A stretch of 64,000 nt of DNA. Origin: an uncultured Pseudomonas sp. (lineage in GTDB: Bacteria > Pseudomonadota > Gammaproteobacteria > Pseudomonadales > Pseudomonadaceae). Positions 8,131 through 17,850 of this stretch are shown piece after piece. Each line of letters starts with the position of its first letter. Position 1 is the first letter of the stretch. The notes beneath the pieces are model-generated. The model was not told the DNA's origin. It was given only the letters and a program-made list of their open reading frames with translations, and made no database searches. Both the position numbers and the translations under genes were made by a program. Location: positions 1-64,000 of the forward strand of contig CALTWF010000016.1 in assembly GCA_943912755.1 (NCBI GenBank). The letters are read 5' to 3'.

Positions 8131-10044
8131 ATGTCCGTACGACGCACACGCAAAGACGATGGCAGCCAATGGACCGTGGCCGACAGCCGCAGTGTTTATG
8201 GGATTCGCCATTGGGGCGCGGGCTATTTCGCGATCAATGAAGCCGGGCGCGTCGAAGTGCGCCCGAACGGCCCGGGCAGCGCGCCGATCGACCTGTACGA
8301 GCAAGTCGACGAACTGCGCAAGAGCGGCCTGTCGCTGCCGCTGCTGGTGCGCTTCCCCGACATCCTGCAGGACCGCGTGCGCCAGCTGACCGGTGCCTTC
8401 GATGCCAACATCGCGCGCCTGGAATACCAGAGCCAGTACACCGCGCTGTACCCGATCAAGGTCAACCAGCAGGAAGCGGTGGTGGAAAACATCATCGCCA
8501 CCCAGAACGTCTCCATCGGCCTCGAAGCCGGCTCCAAGCCGGAGCTGCTGGCTGTGCTGGCGCTGGCACCGAAGGGCGGCACCATCGTCTGCAACGGCTA
8601 CAAGGACCGCGAGTTCATTCGCCTGGCGCTGATGGGCCAGAAGCTCGGCCACAACGTGTTCATCGTCATCGAGAAAGAGTCGGAAGTGGCCCTGGTGATC
8701 GAAGAAGCCGCCGAGCTCAAGGTCAAGCCGCAGGTCGGCCTGCGCGTGCGCCTGTCGTCGCTGGCATCGAGCAAATGGGCCGATACCGGTGGCGAGAAGT
8801 CCAAGTTCGGCCTGTCCGCCGCGCAGCTGATCTCCGTGGTCCAGCGTTTCCGTGACGCCGGCCTCGACCAGGGCATCCGCCTGCTGCACTTCCACATGGG
8901 CTCGCAGATCGCCAACCTGGCCGACTACCAGCACGGCTTCAAGGAAGCCATCCGTTACTACGGCGAATTGCGCGCCCTGGGCCTGCCGGTCGATCACATC
9001 GACGTCGGCGGCGGCCTGGGCGTCGACTACGACGGCACCCACTCGCGCAACGCCAGCTCGATCAACTACGACATGGACGACTACGCCGGTGTCGTGGTCG
9101 GCATGCTCAAGGAGTTCTGCGACGCCCAGGGCCTGCCGCATCCGCACATCTTCTCCGAGAGCGGCCGCTCGCTGACCGCGCACCACGCCATGCTGGTGAT
9201 CCAGGTCACCGACGTCGAGAAGCACAACGACGAAGTGCCGACCATCGACAACAAGGAAGCCCTGCCGGAAACCGTGCAATGGCTGGTCGACCTGCTCGGC
9301 CCGACCGATATCGAGATGGTCACCGAGACCTACTGGCGCGCCACCCACTACATGAGTGACGTTGCCGCCCAGTATGCCGACGGCAAGATCAGCCTGTCCG
9401 AGAAGGCCCTGGCCGAGCAGTGCTACTTCGCCGTCTGCCGGCGCCTGCACAACTCGCTCAAGGCCCGCCAGCGCTCGCACCGCCAGGTCCTCGACGAACT
9501 CAACGACAAGCTTGCCGACAAGTACATCTGCAACTTCTCGGTGTTCCAGAGCCTGCCGGACACCTGGGCCATCGGCCAGGTACTGCCGATCATCCCGCTG
9601 CACCGCCTCGACGAAGAGCCGCTGCGTCGCGCCGTGCTGCAGGACCTGACCTGCGACTCCGACGGCAAGATCAACCAGTACGTCGACGAGCAAAGCATCG
9701 AGACCAGCATGCCGGTGCATGCGCTCAACGAGGGCGAGGACTACCTGCTTGGCGTGTTCCTGGTCGGCGCCTACCAGGAGATTCTCGGTGACATGCACAA
9801 CCTGTTCGGCGACACCGACTCGGTGAACATCTACCAGAACCCGAATGGCAGCGTGTACCACGCCGGCATCGAAACCCACGACACCATCGAGGACATGCTG
9901 CGCTACGTGCACCTGTCGCCGGAGGAATTGATGACCCACTACCGCGACAAGGTCGCCAGTGCGCGCATCACTGATCGTGAGCGGACCCAGTTCCTCGACG
10001 CGCTGCGCCTGGGGCTGACGCGGTCTTCGTACCTGTCGTCGTAA
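8131..10044 (+). CDS. speA: Biosynthetic arginine decarboxylase
   Basis: PLP-dependent enzyme (637 aa) converting arginine to agmatine, the first step of the agmatine route to putrescine. The PLP lysine is Lys110 in YPIKVNQQ. Other family signatures are FHMGSQI, DVGGGLGVDYDGT and FSESGRSLTAHHAM, and length and architecture match SpeA of the fold-III decarboxylases. A 200-base leader precedes it and a strong intrinsic terminator follows directly, so it is a single-gene unit. Confidence 0.97.
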   Translation: MSVRRTRKDDGSQWTVADSRSVYGIRHWGAGYFAINEAGRVEVRPNGPGSAPIDLYEQVDELRKSGLSLPLLVRFPDILQDRVRQLTGAFDANIARLEYQSQYTALYPIKVNQQEAVVENIIATQNVSIGLEAGSKPELLAVLALAPKGGTIVCNGYKDREFIRLALMGQKLGHNVFIVIEKESEVALVIEEAAELKVKPQVGLRVRLSSLASSKWADTGGEKSKFGLSAAQLISVVQRFRDAGLDQGIRLLHFHMGSQIANLADYQHGFKEAIRYYGELRALGLPVDHIDVGGGLGVDYDGTHSRNASSINYDMDDYAGVVVGMLKEFCDAQGLPHPHIFSESGRSLTAHHAMLVIQVTDVEKHNDEVPTIDNKEALPETVQWLVDLLGPTDIEMVTETYWRATHYMSDVAAQYADGKISLSEKALAEQCYFAVCRRLHNSLKARQRSHRQVLDELNDKLADKYICNFSVFQSLPDTWAIGQVLPIIPLHRLDEEPLRRAVLQDLTCDSDGKINQYVDEQSIETSMPVHALNEGEDYLLGVFLVGAYQEILGDMHNLFGDTDSVNIYQNPNGSVYHAGIETHDTIEDMLRYVHLSPEELMTHYRDKVASARITDRERTQFLDALRLGLTRSSYLSS

Positions 10045-10058
10045 GGCTCAGTCGCTAC

Positions 10059-10095
10059 AAAAAAGCCCGCCCCGGAATTCCGGAGCGGGCTTTTT
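10059..10095 (+). terminator. Intrinsic terminator after speA
   Basis: A near-perfect stem lies 14 bases after the speA stop: GCCCGC-CCCGGAAT on the left pairs with TCCGG-A-GCGGGC on the right with one C/A mismatch. It is flanked by A6 upstream and T5 downstream, so it could work in both directions. Confidence 0.93.
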
Positions 10096-10147
10096 CATGG
10101 GCGACATGAACCCTGTGACCCGACCAGGCAAACTCATCGCTCCTGCC

Positions 10148-10250
10148 GGCCTCATCGCTGGCAAGCCAGCTCCCACAAGGTGCGCTGCCAACCACCTAAT
10201 AGCAGGTTCGCCACGGTCACTGTGGGAGCTGGCTTGCCAGCGATGAGGCC
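10148..10250. repeat. Inverted REP pair downstream of speA
   Basis: GGCCTCATCGCTGGCAAGCC (left, 10148-10178 with its CAGCTCCCACA tail) is matched by the inverted TGTGGGAGCTGGCTTGCCAG (10221-10250 with its tail). The spacer is about 43 bases and unrelated to those of the doublets at 1670 and 17404. It is typical of Pseudomonas REP elements in convergent gaps. Confidence 0.85.
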
Positions 10251-10275
10251 ATCAGTAGCACCCTGGAGCTTGGTG

Positions 10276-10701
10276 TTACTCGCTGGTGGCCGTCAGATCG
10301 ATGAGGACAGGTTTCACCTCATCGTCTTCCCGCAGTAGCGATGTACTGCTGAAGCTGTAGACGCTGTCGTGGGTGCGGGCGGTGATCTTCAAACCGGTCA
10401 CTGCGGTGATCGCTCCTGATTGTTTGGTGACCAGAAAGGGGTAATGGTCCTCCAGCATTTTCAGCGCCTGAGCTTCATCGGATTGTCGTGCGGCGATGAA
10501 GTAGAGATAGGTCATCGGGACAGTAGCGCCGCCGCTGTTGCTCAGGACCTCGTACACAGAGCCTTGGGCACCTATGGGGTAGCGATTGATGATCTGGCTC
10601 AGCTCGGGTTTTGAATCCGGGGTCAAAATCCAGATCGACTGGGCCACAAGCAATAGCAGCAAGCAGGCGACCAGCCATTTAGTAACCATGCCGTTTTGCA
10701 T
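10276..10701 (-). CDS. Hypothetical membrane-anchored protein
   Basis: Protein of 141 aa that I do not recognise. It has one N-terminal membrane segment (WLVACLLLLLVAQSIWIL, about residues 9-26) and a soluble C-terminal part of about 110 residues, probably periplasmic. AAGGCAG precedes the ATG at 10701. The local base composition is noticeably lower in GC than the neighbours, and REP doublets flank it on both sides, which suggests a later arrival. It could also be a lineage-specific orphan; no function can be assigned. Confidence 0.6.
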   Translation of the reverse strand: MQNGMVTKWLVACLLLLLVAQSIWILTPDSKPELSQIINRYPIGAQGSVYEVLSNSGGATVPMTYLYFIAARQSDEAQALKMLEDHYPFLVTKQSGAITAVTGLKITARTHDSVYSFSSTSLLREDDEVKPVLIDLTATSE

Positions 10702-10842
10702 ATTCGGTATCTGCCTTGATCTGTCTCCGGTGGCTTTTCCACCAGTGCGGTAACAGTGTCAAAGAATGCTATGTGACAGATTATGTTGAGTTTCGCTGCT
10801 CGGTTGTCGTGGCGCAGACCAGACACCTGCTGTGTTTCGTCG

Positions 10843-10923
10843 GGCCTAATCGCTGGCAAGCCAGCTCCCACAGGTTCGGTGCACGCAGTTCTCTGTGGGA
10901 GCTGGCTTGCCAGCGATTAGGCC
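10843..10923. repeat. Inverted REP pair
   Basis: GGCCTAATCGCTGGCAAGCC and its inverted partner GGCTTGCCAGCGATTAGGCC are separated by about 40 bases including the CAGCTCCCACAGG and CTGTGGGAGCTG tails. Both arms share the same deviation (TAATCG instead of TCATCG), so they have changed together or were copied as a unit. Confidence 0.85.
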
Positions 10924-10936
10924 AGTAACGGCCCCC

Positions 10937-12286
10937 TCAATTCACAACCTGCGCAAACCACCCACCCCGCCGCTGCAACCGCCACCCGATCACCCCCAGC
11001 GTCACCCCGCGCACCGCCATGAACAGCAAAAACGCCAGCCACAAGCCATGATTGCCCAGGTCCCGCGCCAGCCAGGCGAAGGGCAGGGCGATGAGTACGC
11101 TGAGCAGCATCGCATCACGCATTTCCCTGGCACGGGTGGCGCCGATGAACAGGCCGTCGAGCACATAGCTCCACACCGCGATCAGCGGCAGCAGCGCCAG
11201 GTAGGGCAGGTACTCGAAGGCGGTTTCGCGCACGCTGGGGATATCGGTCTGCATGGCGATGAACAAATGCCCGCCAAACAGGAACAACACGGCGAAGCCG
11301 AGGCTGGCGATCAGCGACCAGCCGCTGGCCACCGTCAGCGAACGACGCAGGGCATCCCGATCACCCGCGCCGATGGCGTGGCCGCACAGCGCTTCCACGG
11401 CATGGGCCAGGCCATCCAGGGCATAGGCGGTGAGCAGCAGGCCGTTGAGCAGCAGGGCATTGGCGGCAACCGTGGCTTCACCCATGCGCGCGCCCTGCAC
11501 GGTGATGAGGAAGAACACCCCTTGCAAGGCCAGGCTGCGGATAAAGATGTCGCGGTTGACGCTGAGCATTGGCCGCCAGTTCTGCCAGCGCGCCAGCGCG
11601 GCCCAGATCACCTGCCCCGGATAGGCGCGCAGCGACGGCCGGGTCAGGGCCAGGCCGAGCAGGGCGGCGACCCATTCGGCGATCACCGAAGCCCGCGCCG
11701 AACCGACCACGCCCCAGTCCAGCCCGAGGACGAACCACAGGTTGAGGACGATGTTCAGCAGGTTGGTGGTCAGCAGGATCGCCAGCGGCGCTCGGGCGTT
11801 CTGCGTGCCGAGGAACCAGCCGACCAGGGCGTAGGTGGCCAGCGCGGCAGGCAGGCCGAGCAGGCGGGTGGTGAAGAAGTCGCGGGTGCCCTGTGCCAGT
11901 TCCGCGCCCGGCTGCATCAGGCCGAGGGCGACATGGCTCAGGGGAATCGCCAGCAGTCCGAGGAGCAAGGCGAACAGCAGCGCCAGGCTCAGCCCCTGCA
12001 CCAGCACCTGGCGCAAGCCATCGCCATCGGCACGCCCGGCGGCCTGGGCGGCAAAGCCGGTGGAGCCCATGCGCAGGAAGCCGAGTACCGCCACCAGCAA
12101 GGTATACAGGCTGGCGCCCACCGCCACCGAACCGAGCTGGTGGGCATGGGGCAGGTGGCCGATCACCGTGCTGTCGACCAGCGCCACCAGTGGCACCGAG
12201 ATATTCGACAGGATCATCGGCGCGGCCAGGGCCCAGACCTTGTGATGGGTGGGGCGGTGACGCCAGTCGGTGAGCAACGCGGGCAT
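10937..12286 (-). CDS. MATE family efflux transporter (DinF-like)
   Basis: Polytopic inner-membrane antiporter of 449 aa with about twelve membrane helices, expected to export cationic drugs or metabolites using a Na+ or H+ gradient. The N-terminal PMILSNISVPLVALVDSTVI with VGASLYTLL nearby, and the second-half repeat, are typical of the DinF branch of MATE proteins. AAGGA lies 6 bases before the ATG at 12286 (MPALLTDWRH). The frame stays open further upstream, but that part is REP sequence and has no ribosome site. Confidence 0.88.
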   Translation of the reverse strand: MPALLTDWRHRPTHHKVWALAAPMILSNISVPLVALVDSTVIGHLPHAHQLGSVAVGASLYTLLVAVLGFLRMGSTGFAAQAAGRADGDGLRQVLVQGLSLALLFALLLGLLAIPLSHVALGLMQPGAELAQGTRDFFTTRLLGLPAALATYALVGWFLGTQNARAPLAILLTTNLLNIVLNLWFVLGLDWGVVGSARASVIAEWVAALLGLALTRPSLRAYPGQVIWAALARWQNWRPMLSVNRDIFIRSLALQGVFFLITVQGARMGEATVAANALLLNGLLLTAYALDGLAHAVEALCGHAIGAGDRDALRRSLTVASGWSLIASLGFAVLFLFGGHLFIAMQTDIPSVRETAFEYLPYLALLPLIAVWSYVLDGLFIGATRAREMRDAMLLSVLIALPFAWLARDLGNHGLWLAFLLFMAVRGVTLGVIGWRLQRRGGWFAQVVN

Positions 12287-12505
12287 GGAGCGGTCCTTGA
12301 TTCGGGTTTGGGGACCGCTTTGCGGTCCTTCGCGAGCAAGCTCGCTCCCACGGGGGGAGCGGTGCTTCGCCAAGCCGGACATTCTAACCACCTCACGGCA
12401 CTTTGCCGGGTGAACCCTGTCTCACCCCGGCATTGGTCCCCGGTGAAACTGCGGACCTTGATATATAGTTTCCCGTCTGCCCCTGCTGCCGAAGAGTTTC
12501 CTCCC
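12287..12505. repeat. Divergent gap MATE / A2M with a single REP
   Basis: The 219-base gap between the divergent genes contains one REP of the TCGCGAGCAAGCTCGCTCCC type at about 12331-12351, preceded by a small GGACCGC/GCGGTCC palindrome. A TATATAGT stretch near 12463 could be a -10 element for the alpha-2-macroglobulin gene, but no -35 is convincing. Confidence 0.55.
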
Positions 12506-15500
12506 ATGCTGAACAAAGGATTGTGGCTGGCCTGTGCGCTGGCGCTGCTGAGTGCCTGCGACTCGTCGTCCCCCGATAAACCCGCCCCGGCCCCGGCTGA
12601 AAAAGCCGCCGCCGCGCCTGCGGCCAGCGCGCCGAAGATCGACGAGGCGACCCTGGCCCAGCGCTATGCCGGCCGCGAACTCAACGTGGTGGACGTTTCC
12701 GAAGTGCAGGTCGACGGCGCCAGCGCGCTGTCGGTGACCTTCTCCGCACCGCTGCAGGCCGACCAGCGTTTCGCCGAGCGCCTGCACCTGGTGGACACCA
12801 CCAAGGGCAAGGTCGACGGCGCCTGGGAGCTTTCCGACAACCGCATGGAACTGCGCCTGCGCCACCTGGAGCCCAAGCGCAAGCTGGTGCTGACCATCGA
12901 TGCCGGCCTGCGCAGCGTCAATGGCAACCAGCTGGCCAACGAATATGTCAGCCGCCTGGAAACCCGCGACATGGAGCCGAGCATCGGCTTCGCCAGCCGC
13001 GGCTCGCTGCTGCCGACCCGCCTGGCCGAAGGCCTGCCGGTGATTGCCCTGAACGTGGACAAGGTCGAGGTGGAGTTCTTCCGCATCAAGCCCGAGTCGC
13101 TGCCGACCTTCCTCGGCGCCTGGGGCCGCAGCAGCTCGCTGCAAAGCTACGAGGCCCGCGACCTGCTGCCGATGGCCGACCTGGTCTACGCCGGGCGCTT
13201 CGACCTCAATCCCGCCGCCAACACCCGCGAGACCCTGCTGCTGCCCATGGCCGGGATCAAGCCATTGCAGGAAGCCGGGGTGTACCTGGCGGTGATGCGC
13301 GAAGCCGGCACCTACAACTACTCGCAGCCGGCGACCCTGTTCACCCTCAGCGACATCGGCCTGTCGGTGCACCGCTACAGCAACCGCCTGGACGTGTTCA
13401 CCCAGGCCCTGGAAGGCGGCAAGGCCCTCGGCGCCATCGAACTCGACCTGCTCGACCACGACGGCAAGGTCCTTGCCCAGGGCAAGACCGACGGCGACGG
13501 CCACGCGCAACTGCCCCTGCCGCCCAAGGCCGACGTGCTGCTGGCGCGCCAGGGGGCGAACACCACCCTGCTGCGCCTGAACAGCGCCGCCCTCGATCTC
13601 TCCGAATTCACCGTCACCGGGCCGCAGGCCAACCCGTTGCAACTCTTCGTCTTCGGCCCGCGCGACCTGTATCGCCCCGGCGAAACCGTGCTGCTCAACG
13701 GCCTGCTGCGCGACCAGGACGGCAAGCCGGTGAAGAGCCAGCCGATCAACGTCGAAGTGCGCCGCCCGGATGAGCAGGTCAGCCGCAAGTTCGTCTGGGA
13801 GGCGGATGCCAACGGCTTCTACCAGTACCAGCTGCAACTGGCCGGCGAGGCGCCGACCGGGCGCTGGCAACTGCTGTTCGACCTGGGCGGCGGGCACAAG
13901 CAGGTCTATGAAGTGCTGGTGGAAGACTTCCTGCCCGAGCGCCTGGCCTTGGAACTGAAGGGCAGCGATACCCCGCTGAGCCCCGACGAAACCGCCGAGA
14001 TCAGCGTCAACGGCCGCTACCTCTATGGCGCCCCGGCGGCGGGCAACCGCCTAAGTGGCCAGGTCTATGTACGCCCGCTGCGCGAAGCGGTGCCGGCGCT
14101 GCCCGGCTACCAGTTCGGCTCGGTCACCGAGGGCGAACTCAGTCATGACCTGGAATTGGAAGAGTCCACCCTCGACGCCAATGGCGACGCCAGCATCAGC
14201 GTCGCCAGCGAATGGGCCGAGGCCCGCTCGCCGCTGCAACTGACCGTGCAGGCCAGCCTGCAGGAATCCGGCGGCCGGCCGATCACCCGGCGCCTGGAGC
14301 AGCCGATCTGGCCGGCGGATCATCTGCCGGGCCTGCGCGGCCTGTTCGATGGCGAGGAAACCGACGGCGATGCCCCGGTGGAAATCGAACTGCTGATGGC
14401 CGACCGCGACGGCAACAAGCTGGCCGCCGACAACCTGCGCGTGCGCCTGGTCCGCGAGCGCCGCGACTACTACTGGAACTACTCGCAGAGCGACGGCTGG
14501 AGCTACAACTTCAACGAGAAGTACCTCACCGAAAGCGAACAGAGCGTCAGCGTGCCGAAGGGCGGCACCACCAAGCTGAGTTTCCCGGTGGAGTGGGGCC
14601 CGTACCGGGTCGAAGTGGAAGACCCGGAAACCGGCGTCACCAGCAGCCTGCGCTTCTGGGCCGGCTACCGCGCCCAGGACAACGCCGATGGCGGCGCCGT
14701 GCGCCCGGACCAGGTGCGCCTGGCCCTGGACAAGCCGGCCTACAACGACGGCGACACCGCCAAGGTCACCGTCACCCCGCCGGCCGCCGGCAAGGGCTAC
14801 CTGATGGTCGAGGGCGGTGACGGCCCGCTGTGGTGGCAGGAGATCGACGTGCCCGCCGAGGGCAAGGCCTTCGAGATCAAGCTGGACCCGAAATGGGCCC
14901 GCCACGACCTCTATGTCAGCGCCCTGGTGATCCGCCCCGGCGAGCGCAAGGCCAACGTCACGCCCAAGCGTGCGGTGGGCGTATTGCACCTGCCGCTGGA
15001 CCGCGCCCAGCGCAAGCTGGCGGTCACCCTGCAGGCGCCGGAGAAGATGCGACCCAAGCACCCGCTGACGGTCGACATCCAGGCGCGCAATGCCGACGGC
15101 AGCGTGCCGAAGCAGGTCCAGGTGCTGCTGGCCGCGGTGGACGTGGGCATCCTCAACATCACCAGCTACGTCACCCCGGATCCGTTCACCGGCATGTTCG
15201 GGCGCAAGGCCTACGGCGCCGACCAGCTGGATATCTACGGGCAACTCATCGAAGCCGGGCAGGGCCGCCTGGCCAGCCTGGCCTTCGGTGGTGACGCCGG
15301 CATGGCCAAGGGCGGCAAGCGCCCGGACACCAGCGTGACCATCGTTGCCCTGCAAAGCGCCCCGGTGACCCTGGATGCCGAAGGCAAAGGCCAGGCCACC
15401 GTGGACATTCCCGACTTCAACGGCGAACTGCGCCTGATGGCCCAGGCCTGGAGCGAAGATCGCTTCGGCGTGGCCGAGGCCAAGACGGTGGTCGCCGCGC

Positions 15501-17404
15501 CGCTGATCGCCGAACTCTCGGCGCCGCGCTTCCTTGCCGGCGGCGACCGCACCAGCCTGGCCCTGGACCTGTCCAACCTGTCCGGGCAGGAGCAGACCCT
15601 CGCCGTGGCCCTGGCCACCGAAGGCCAGCTGGACCTGCAAGGCCCGTCCCATCAATCGCTGAAACTCAAGCAGGGCCAGCGCGTCACCCTGAAGATCCCG
15701 GTGCAGGCCAGCGGTGGCTATGGCCAGGGCCGCATCACCGTGCGGGTCGACGGCCTGGTCCTGCCGGGCGAAACCGACACCGGCTTCTCCCGCGACTGGA
15801 CCCTGGGCATCCGCCCGGCCTACCCGGCGCAGCTCAAGCATTACCGCGTGGCCTTGGGCGACCAGCCCTGGACCCTGCCGGAGCAGGACCTGGCAACCTA
15901 CGAGCCGGCCGGCCTGGAGGGCACCCTGGCGCTGTCCAGTCGCCCGCCGCTGAACCTTGCCGAGCAGATCCGCGCACTCAAGGCCTACCCCTATGGCTGT
16001 GCCGAGCAGACCACCAGCGGCCTGTACCCGTCGCTGTACGCCGACGCCGCGACCCTCAAGCGCCTGGGGCTGACCGGTGAACCGGCGGACGAGCGCAAGC
16101 GCAAGGTCGAGATGGGCATCGAGCGCCTGCTGGGCATGCAGCGCTACAACGGCAGCTTCGGCCTGTGGAGCGCCGACGGCGACGAGGAGTACTGGCTGAC
16201 CGCCTATATCACCGACTTCCTCCTGCGCGCCCGCGACCAGGGCTTCGCCGTGCCGCCGGAGGCGCTGAAAAAGGCCAGCGAGCGCCTGCTGCGCTATGTG
16301 CAGGAGCGCAACCTGATCGAGGTCAACTACAGCGAGAACGCCGAACACAGCCGCTTCGCCGTGCAGGCCTACGCCGCCCTGGTGCTGTCGCGCAGCAAGC
16401 AGGCGCCGCTGGGCGCGCTGCGCAGCCTGTTCGAGCGGCGCGCCGATGCCCGCTCGGGTCTGCCGCTGGTGCAACTGTCCATCGCCCTCGACACCATGGG
16501 CGACAAGCCGCGTGCCGAGCAGGCGCTACTGGCCGGCCTGGCGGCCGGTCGCGGCAAGGGCTGGCTGGACGACTACGGCAGCGCGCTGCGTGACCAGGCG
16601 CTCATCATCGCCCTGCTCGACGAGTACAAGCTGGCTAGCAAGGACATTCCCGATCGCCTGTTCAAGCTCTCCGACCAACTGGCTGCCCGCCCCTGGCTGT
16701 CGACCCAGGAGCGCAACGCACTGTTCCTCGCCGGGCGTGGCCTGGCGCAGCAGCCGGAAAGCGACTGGAGCGCGCAACTGGACAGCGCCGGCCAGGTCCG
16801 CGAGCTGAACCCGCAGCAATCCGGCCTGCACCTGGAAGGCCCGCTGCTGGCCGCGCCGCTGACCCTGCGCAACGAAGGGGACCAGACCCTGTACCAACGC
16901 CTGACCCTGTCCGGCTACCCGCGCCAGGCACCGCCGGCCAGTGGCAACAACATGAGCATCCGTCGCGACTACCTGGGCATGAATGGCCAGGCGCTGGATC
17001 TGCAGTCCCTGGAAAGCGGCGACCTGGTGCTGGTGCACTTGGCGATCGAGGCCAAGGAGCGGGTTCCCGACGCCCTGGTCGTGGACCTGCTGCCGGCCGG
17101 CCTGGAGCTGGAAAACCAGAACCTCGCGCAAAGCGCCGCCAGCCTGGACAACGCCAGCAGTGCGGTGAAGGAGTGGCGCGAGGCGATGGAGAACGCCAAC
17201 GTGGTGCATCAGGAATACCGCGATGATCGCTACGTCGCGGCGCTCAACCTGAATGGCTATGGCACCACCCACCTGCTGTACCTGGCGCGGGCGGTGACCC
17301 CGGGCAGCTACCGGATTCCGCCGCCGCAGGTGGAGTCGATGTACCGGCCGGACTGGCAGGCGGTGGGGGCGAGTGCCGGGGAGATGGTGATCAAGGGCCG
17401 CTAG
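12506..17404 (+). CDS. Bacterial alpha-2-macroglobulin lipoprotein (YfhM/MagD-like, thioester type)
   Basis: Large periplasmic protease-trapping lipoprotein of 1632 aa, proposed to guard the envelope against host or competitor proteases. The N-terminus MLNKGLWLACALALLSAC is a lipoprotein signal with lipobox LSAC (Cys18). Many macroglobulin-like beta domains follow, including the MG2 phrase FVFGPRDLYRPGETVLL. The thioester motif CAEQ lies at 1165-1168 (PYGCAEQTTSG), followed by the alpha/alpha-toroid thioester domain. Length agrees with E. coli YfhM. The frame is open far upstream, but the signal peptide fixes the start. pbpC lies just downstream, the usual partner that would repair murein once the envelope is breached. 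Confidence 0.94.
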   Translation: MLNKGLWLACALALLSACDSSSPDKPAPAPAEKAAAAPAASAPKIDEATLAQRYAGRELNVVDVSEVQVDGASALSVTFSAPLQADQRFAERLHLVDTTKGKVDGAWELSDNRMELRLRHLEPKRKLVLTIDAGLRSVNGNQLANEYVSRLETRDMEPSIGFASRGSLLPTRLAEGLPVIALNVDKVEVEFFRIKPESLPTFLGAWGRSSSLQSYEARDLLPMADLVYAGRFDLNPAANTRETLLLPMAGIKPLQEAGVYLAVMREAGTYNYSQPATLFTLSDIGLSVHRYSNRLDVFTQALEGGKALGAIELDLLDHDGKVLAQGKTDGDGHAQLPLPPKADVLLARQGANTTLLRLNSAALDLSEFTVTGPQANPLQLFVFGPRDLYRPGETVLLNGLLRDQDGKPVKSQPINVEVRRPDEQVSRKFVWEADANGFYQYQLQLAGEAPTGRWQLLFDLGGGHKQVYEVLVEDFLPERLALELKGSDTPLSPDETAEISVNGRYLYGAPAAGNRLSGQVYVRPLREAVPALPGYQFGSVTEGELSHDLELEESTLDANGDASISVASEWAEARSPLQLTVQASLQESGGRPITRRLEQPIWPADHLPGLRGLFDGEETDGDAPVEIELLMADRDGNKLAADNLRVRLVRERRDYYWNYSQSDGWSYNFNEKYLTESEQSVSVPKGGTTKLSFPVEWGPYRVEVEDPETGVTSSLRFWAGYRAQDNADGGAVRPDQVRLALDKPAYNDGDTAKVTVTPPAAGKGYLMVEGGDGPLWWQEIDVPAEGKAFEIKLDPKWARHDLYVSALVIRPGERKANVTPKRAVGVLHLPLDRAQRKLAVTLQAPEKMRPKHPLTVDIQARNADGSVPKQVQVLLAAVDVGILNITSYVTPDPFTGMFGRKAYGADQLDIYGQLIEAGQGRLASLAFGGDAGMAKGGKRPDTSVTIVALQSAPVTLDAEGKGQATVDIPDFNGELRLMAQAWSEDRFGVAEAKTVVAAPLIAELSAPRFLAGGDRTSLALDLSNLSGQEQTLAVALATEGQLDLQGPSHQSLKLKQGQRVTLKIPVQASGGYGQGRITVRVDGLVLPGETDTGFSRDWTLGIRPAYPAQLKHYRVALGDQPWTLPEQDLATYEPAGLEGTLALSSRPPLNLAEQIRALKAYPYGCAEQTTSGLYPSLYADAATLKRLGLTGEPADERKRKVEMGIERLLGMQRYNGSFGLWSADGDEEYWLTAYITDFLLRARDQGFAVPPEALKKASERLLRYVQERNLIEVNYSENAEHSRFAVQAYAALVLSRSKQAPLGALRSLFERRADARSGLPLVQLSIALDTMGDKPRAEQALLAGLAAGRGKGWLDDYGSALRDQALIIALLDEYKLASKDIPDRLFKLSDQLAARPWLSTQERNALFLAGRGLAQQPESDWSAQLDSAGQVRELNPQQSGLHLEGPLLAAPLTLRNEGDQTLYQRLTLSGYPRQAPPASGNNMSIRRDYLGMNGQALDLQSLESGDLVLVHLAIEAKERVPDALVVDLLPAGLELENQNLAQSAASLDNASSAVKEWREAMENANVVHQEYRDDRYVAALNLNGYGTTHLLYLARAVTPGSYRIPPPQVESMYRPDWQAVGASAGEMVIKGR

Positions 17405-17502
17405 GGCCTCATCGCCGGCAACGCCGGCTCCCACAGGATTCTGGGTCAGCCACAGTATCTGTACCCGGCGCGATCCCTGTGGGAGCTGGCTTGCCAGCGA
17501 TG
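17404..17502. repeat. REP doublet (REPIN-like) copy 2
   Basis: Left arm GGCCTCATCGCCGGCAACGCC, right arm CTGTGGGAGCTGGCTTGCCAG followed by CGATG. The 45-base spacer with the phrase CAGTATCTGTACCC corresponds base for base in length to the doublet at 1670-1770 (CAGTATCTATGCTC). Confidence 0.8.
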
Positions 17503-17509
17503 CTTTTGC

Positions 17510-17803
17510 TCAGCGCACCACCCAACTCAACACCCACAACCCCAGCAGTGCCCAGATGATCCCCGCAATCACCGATGCCCGCATGAATGCCCTGACCGCC
17601 GAATACAGCAACAGCAAGCCGATCAGCAGGATCAGGATGCTGATCAGCGAGGTATCCATTCCCAGGGTGCGCGCCAGGCCGTCGATGAAGTTGCCTCCGG
17701 CATTGGCCAGCATGGCGAACAGGCCGCTCAGCAGGTCCACCACGAATTTGATTGCGGCGCCCAGCGCCTGTCCCAGCCACTCGAAAAAGCCTTCTACCTG
17801 CAT
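17510..17803 (-). CDS. Small inner-membrane protein, unknown
   Basis: A 97-aa protein starting MQVEGFFEWLGQALG at 17803 with CAGGA properly placed upstream. It has an amphipathic N-terminal part and at least two strongly hydrophobic stretches (FVVDLLSGLFAML and ISILILLIGLLLLYSAVRAF, then IIWALLGLWVLSWVV). It is encoded opposite to, and between, the alpha-2-macroglobulin and pbpC genes. I do not know the family. The clean ribosome site and membrane topology argue that it is real. Confidence 0.7.
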   Translation of the reverse strand: MQVEGFFEWLGQALGAAIKFVVDLLSGLFAMLANAGGNFIDGLARTLGMDTSLISILILLIGLLLLYSAVRAFMRASVIAGIIWALLGLWVLSWVVR

Positions 17804-17850
17804 GGTCGTGTCCTGATGGTCTTCACAGCATTGGTGCTGCATCCCAGCCT

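Noticed and set aside
10895..12505. In-frame upstream extension of the macroglobulin gene
   Set aside because: It runs opposite to the MATE gene and through REP sequence; the lipoprotein signal at 12506 fixes the real start.
14051..16474. Long minus-strand open frame (807 codons) opposite the macroglobulin gene
   Set aside because: High-GC shadow frame with low-complexity Gln/Gly/Ala/Val composition and no domain; the plus strand encodes a clear thioester protein.
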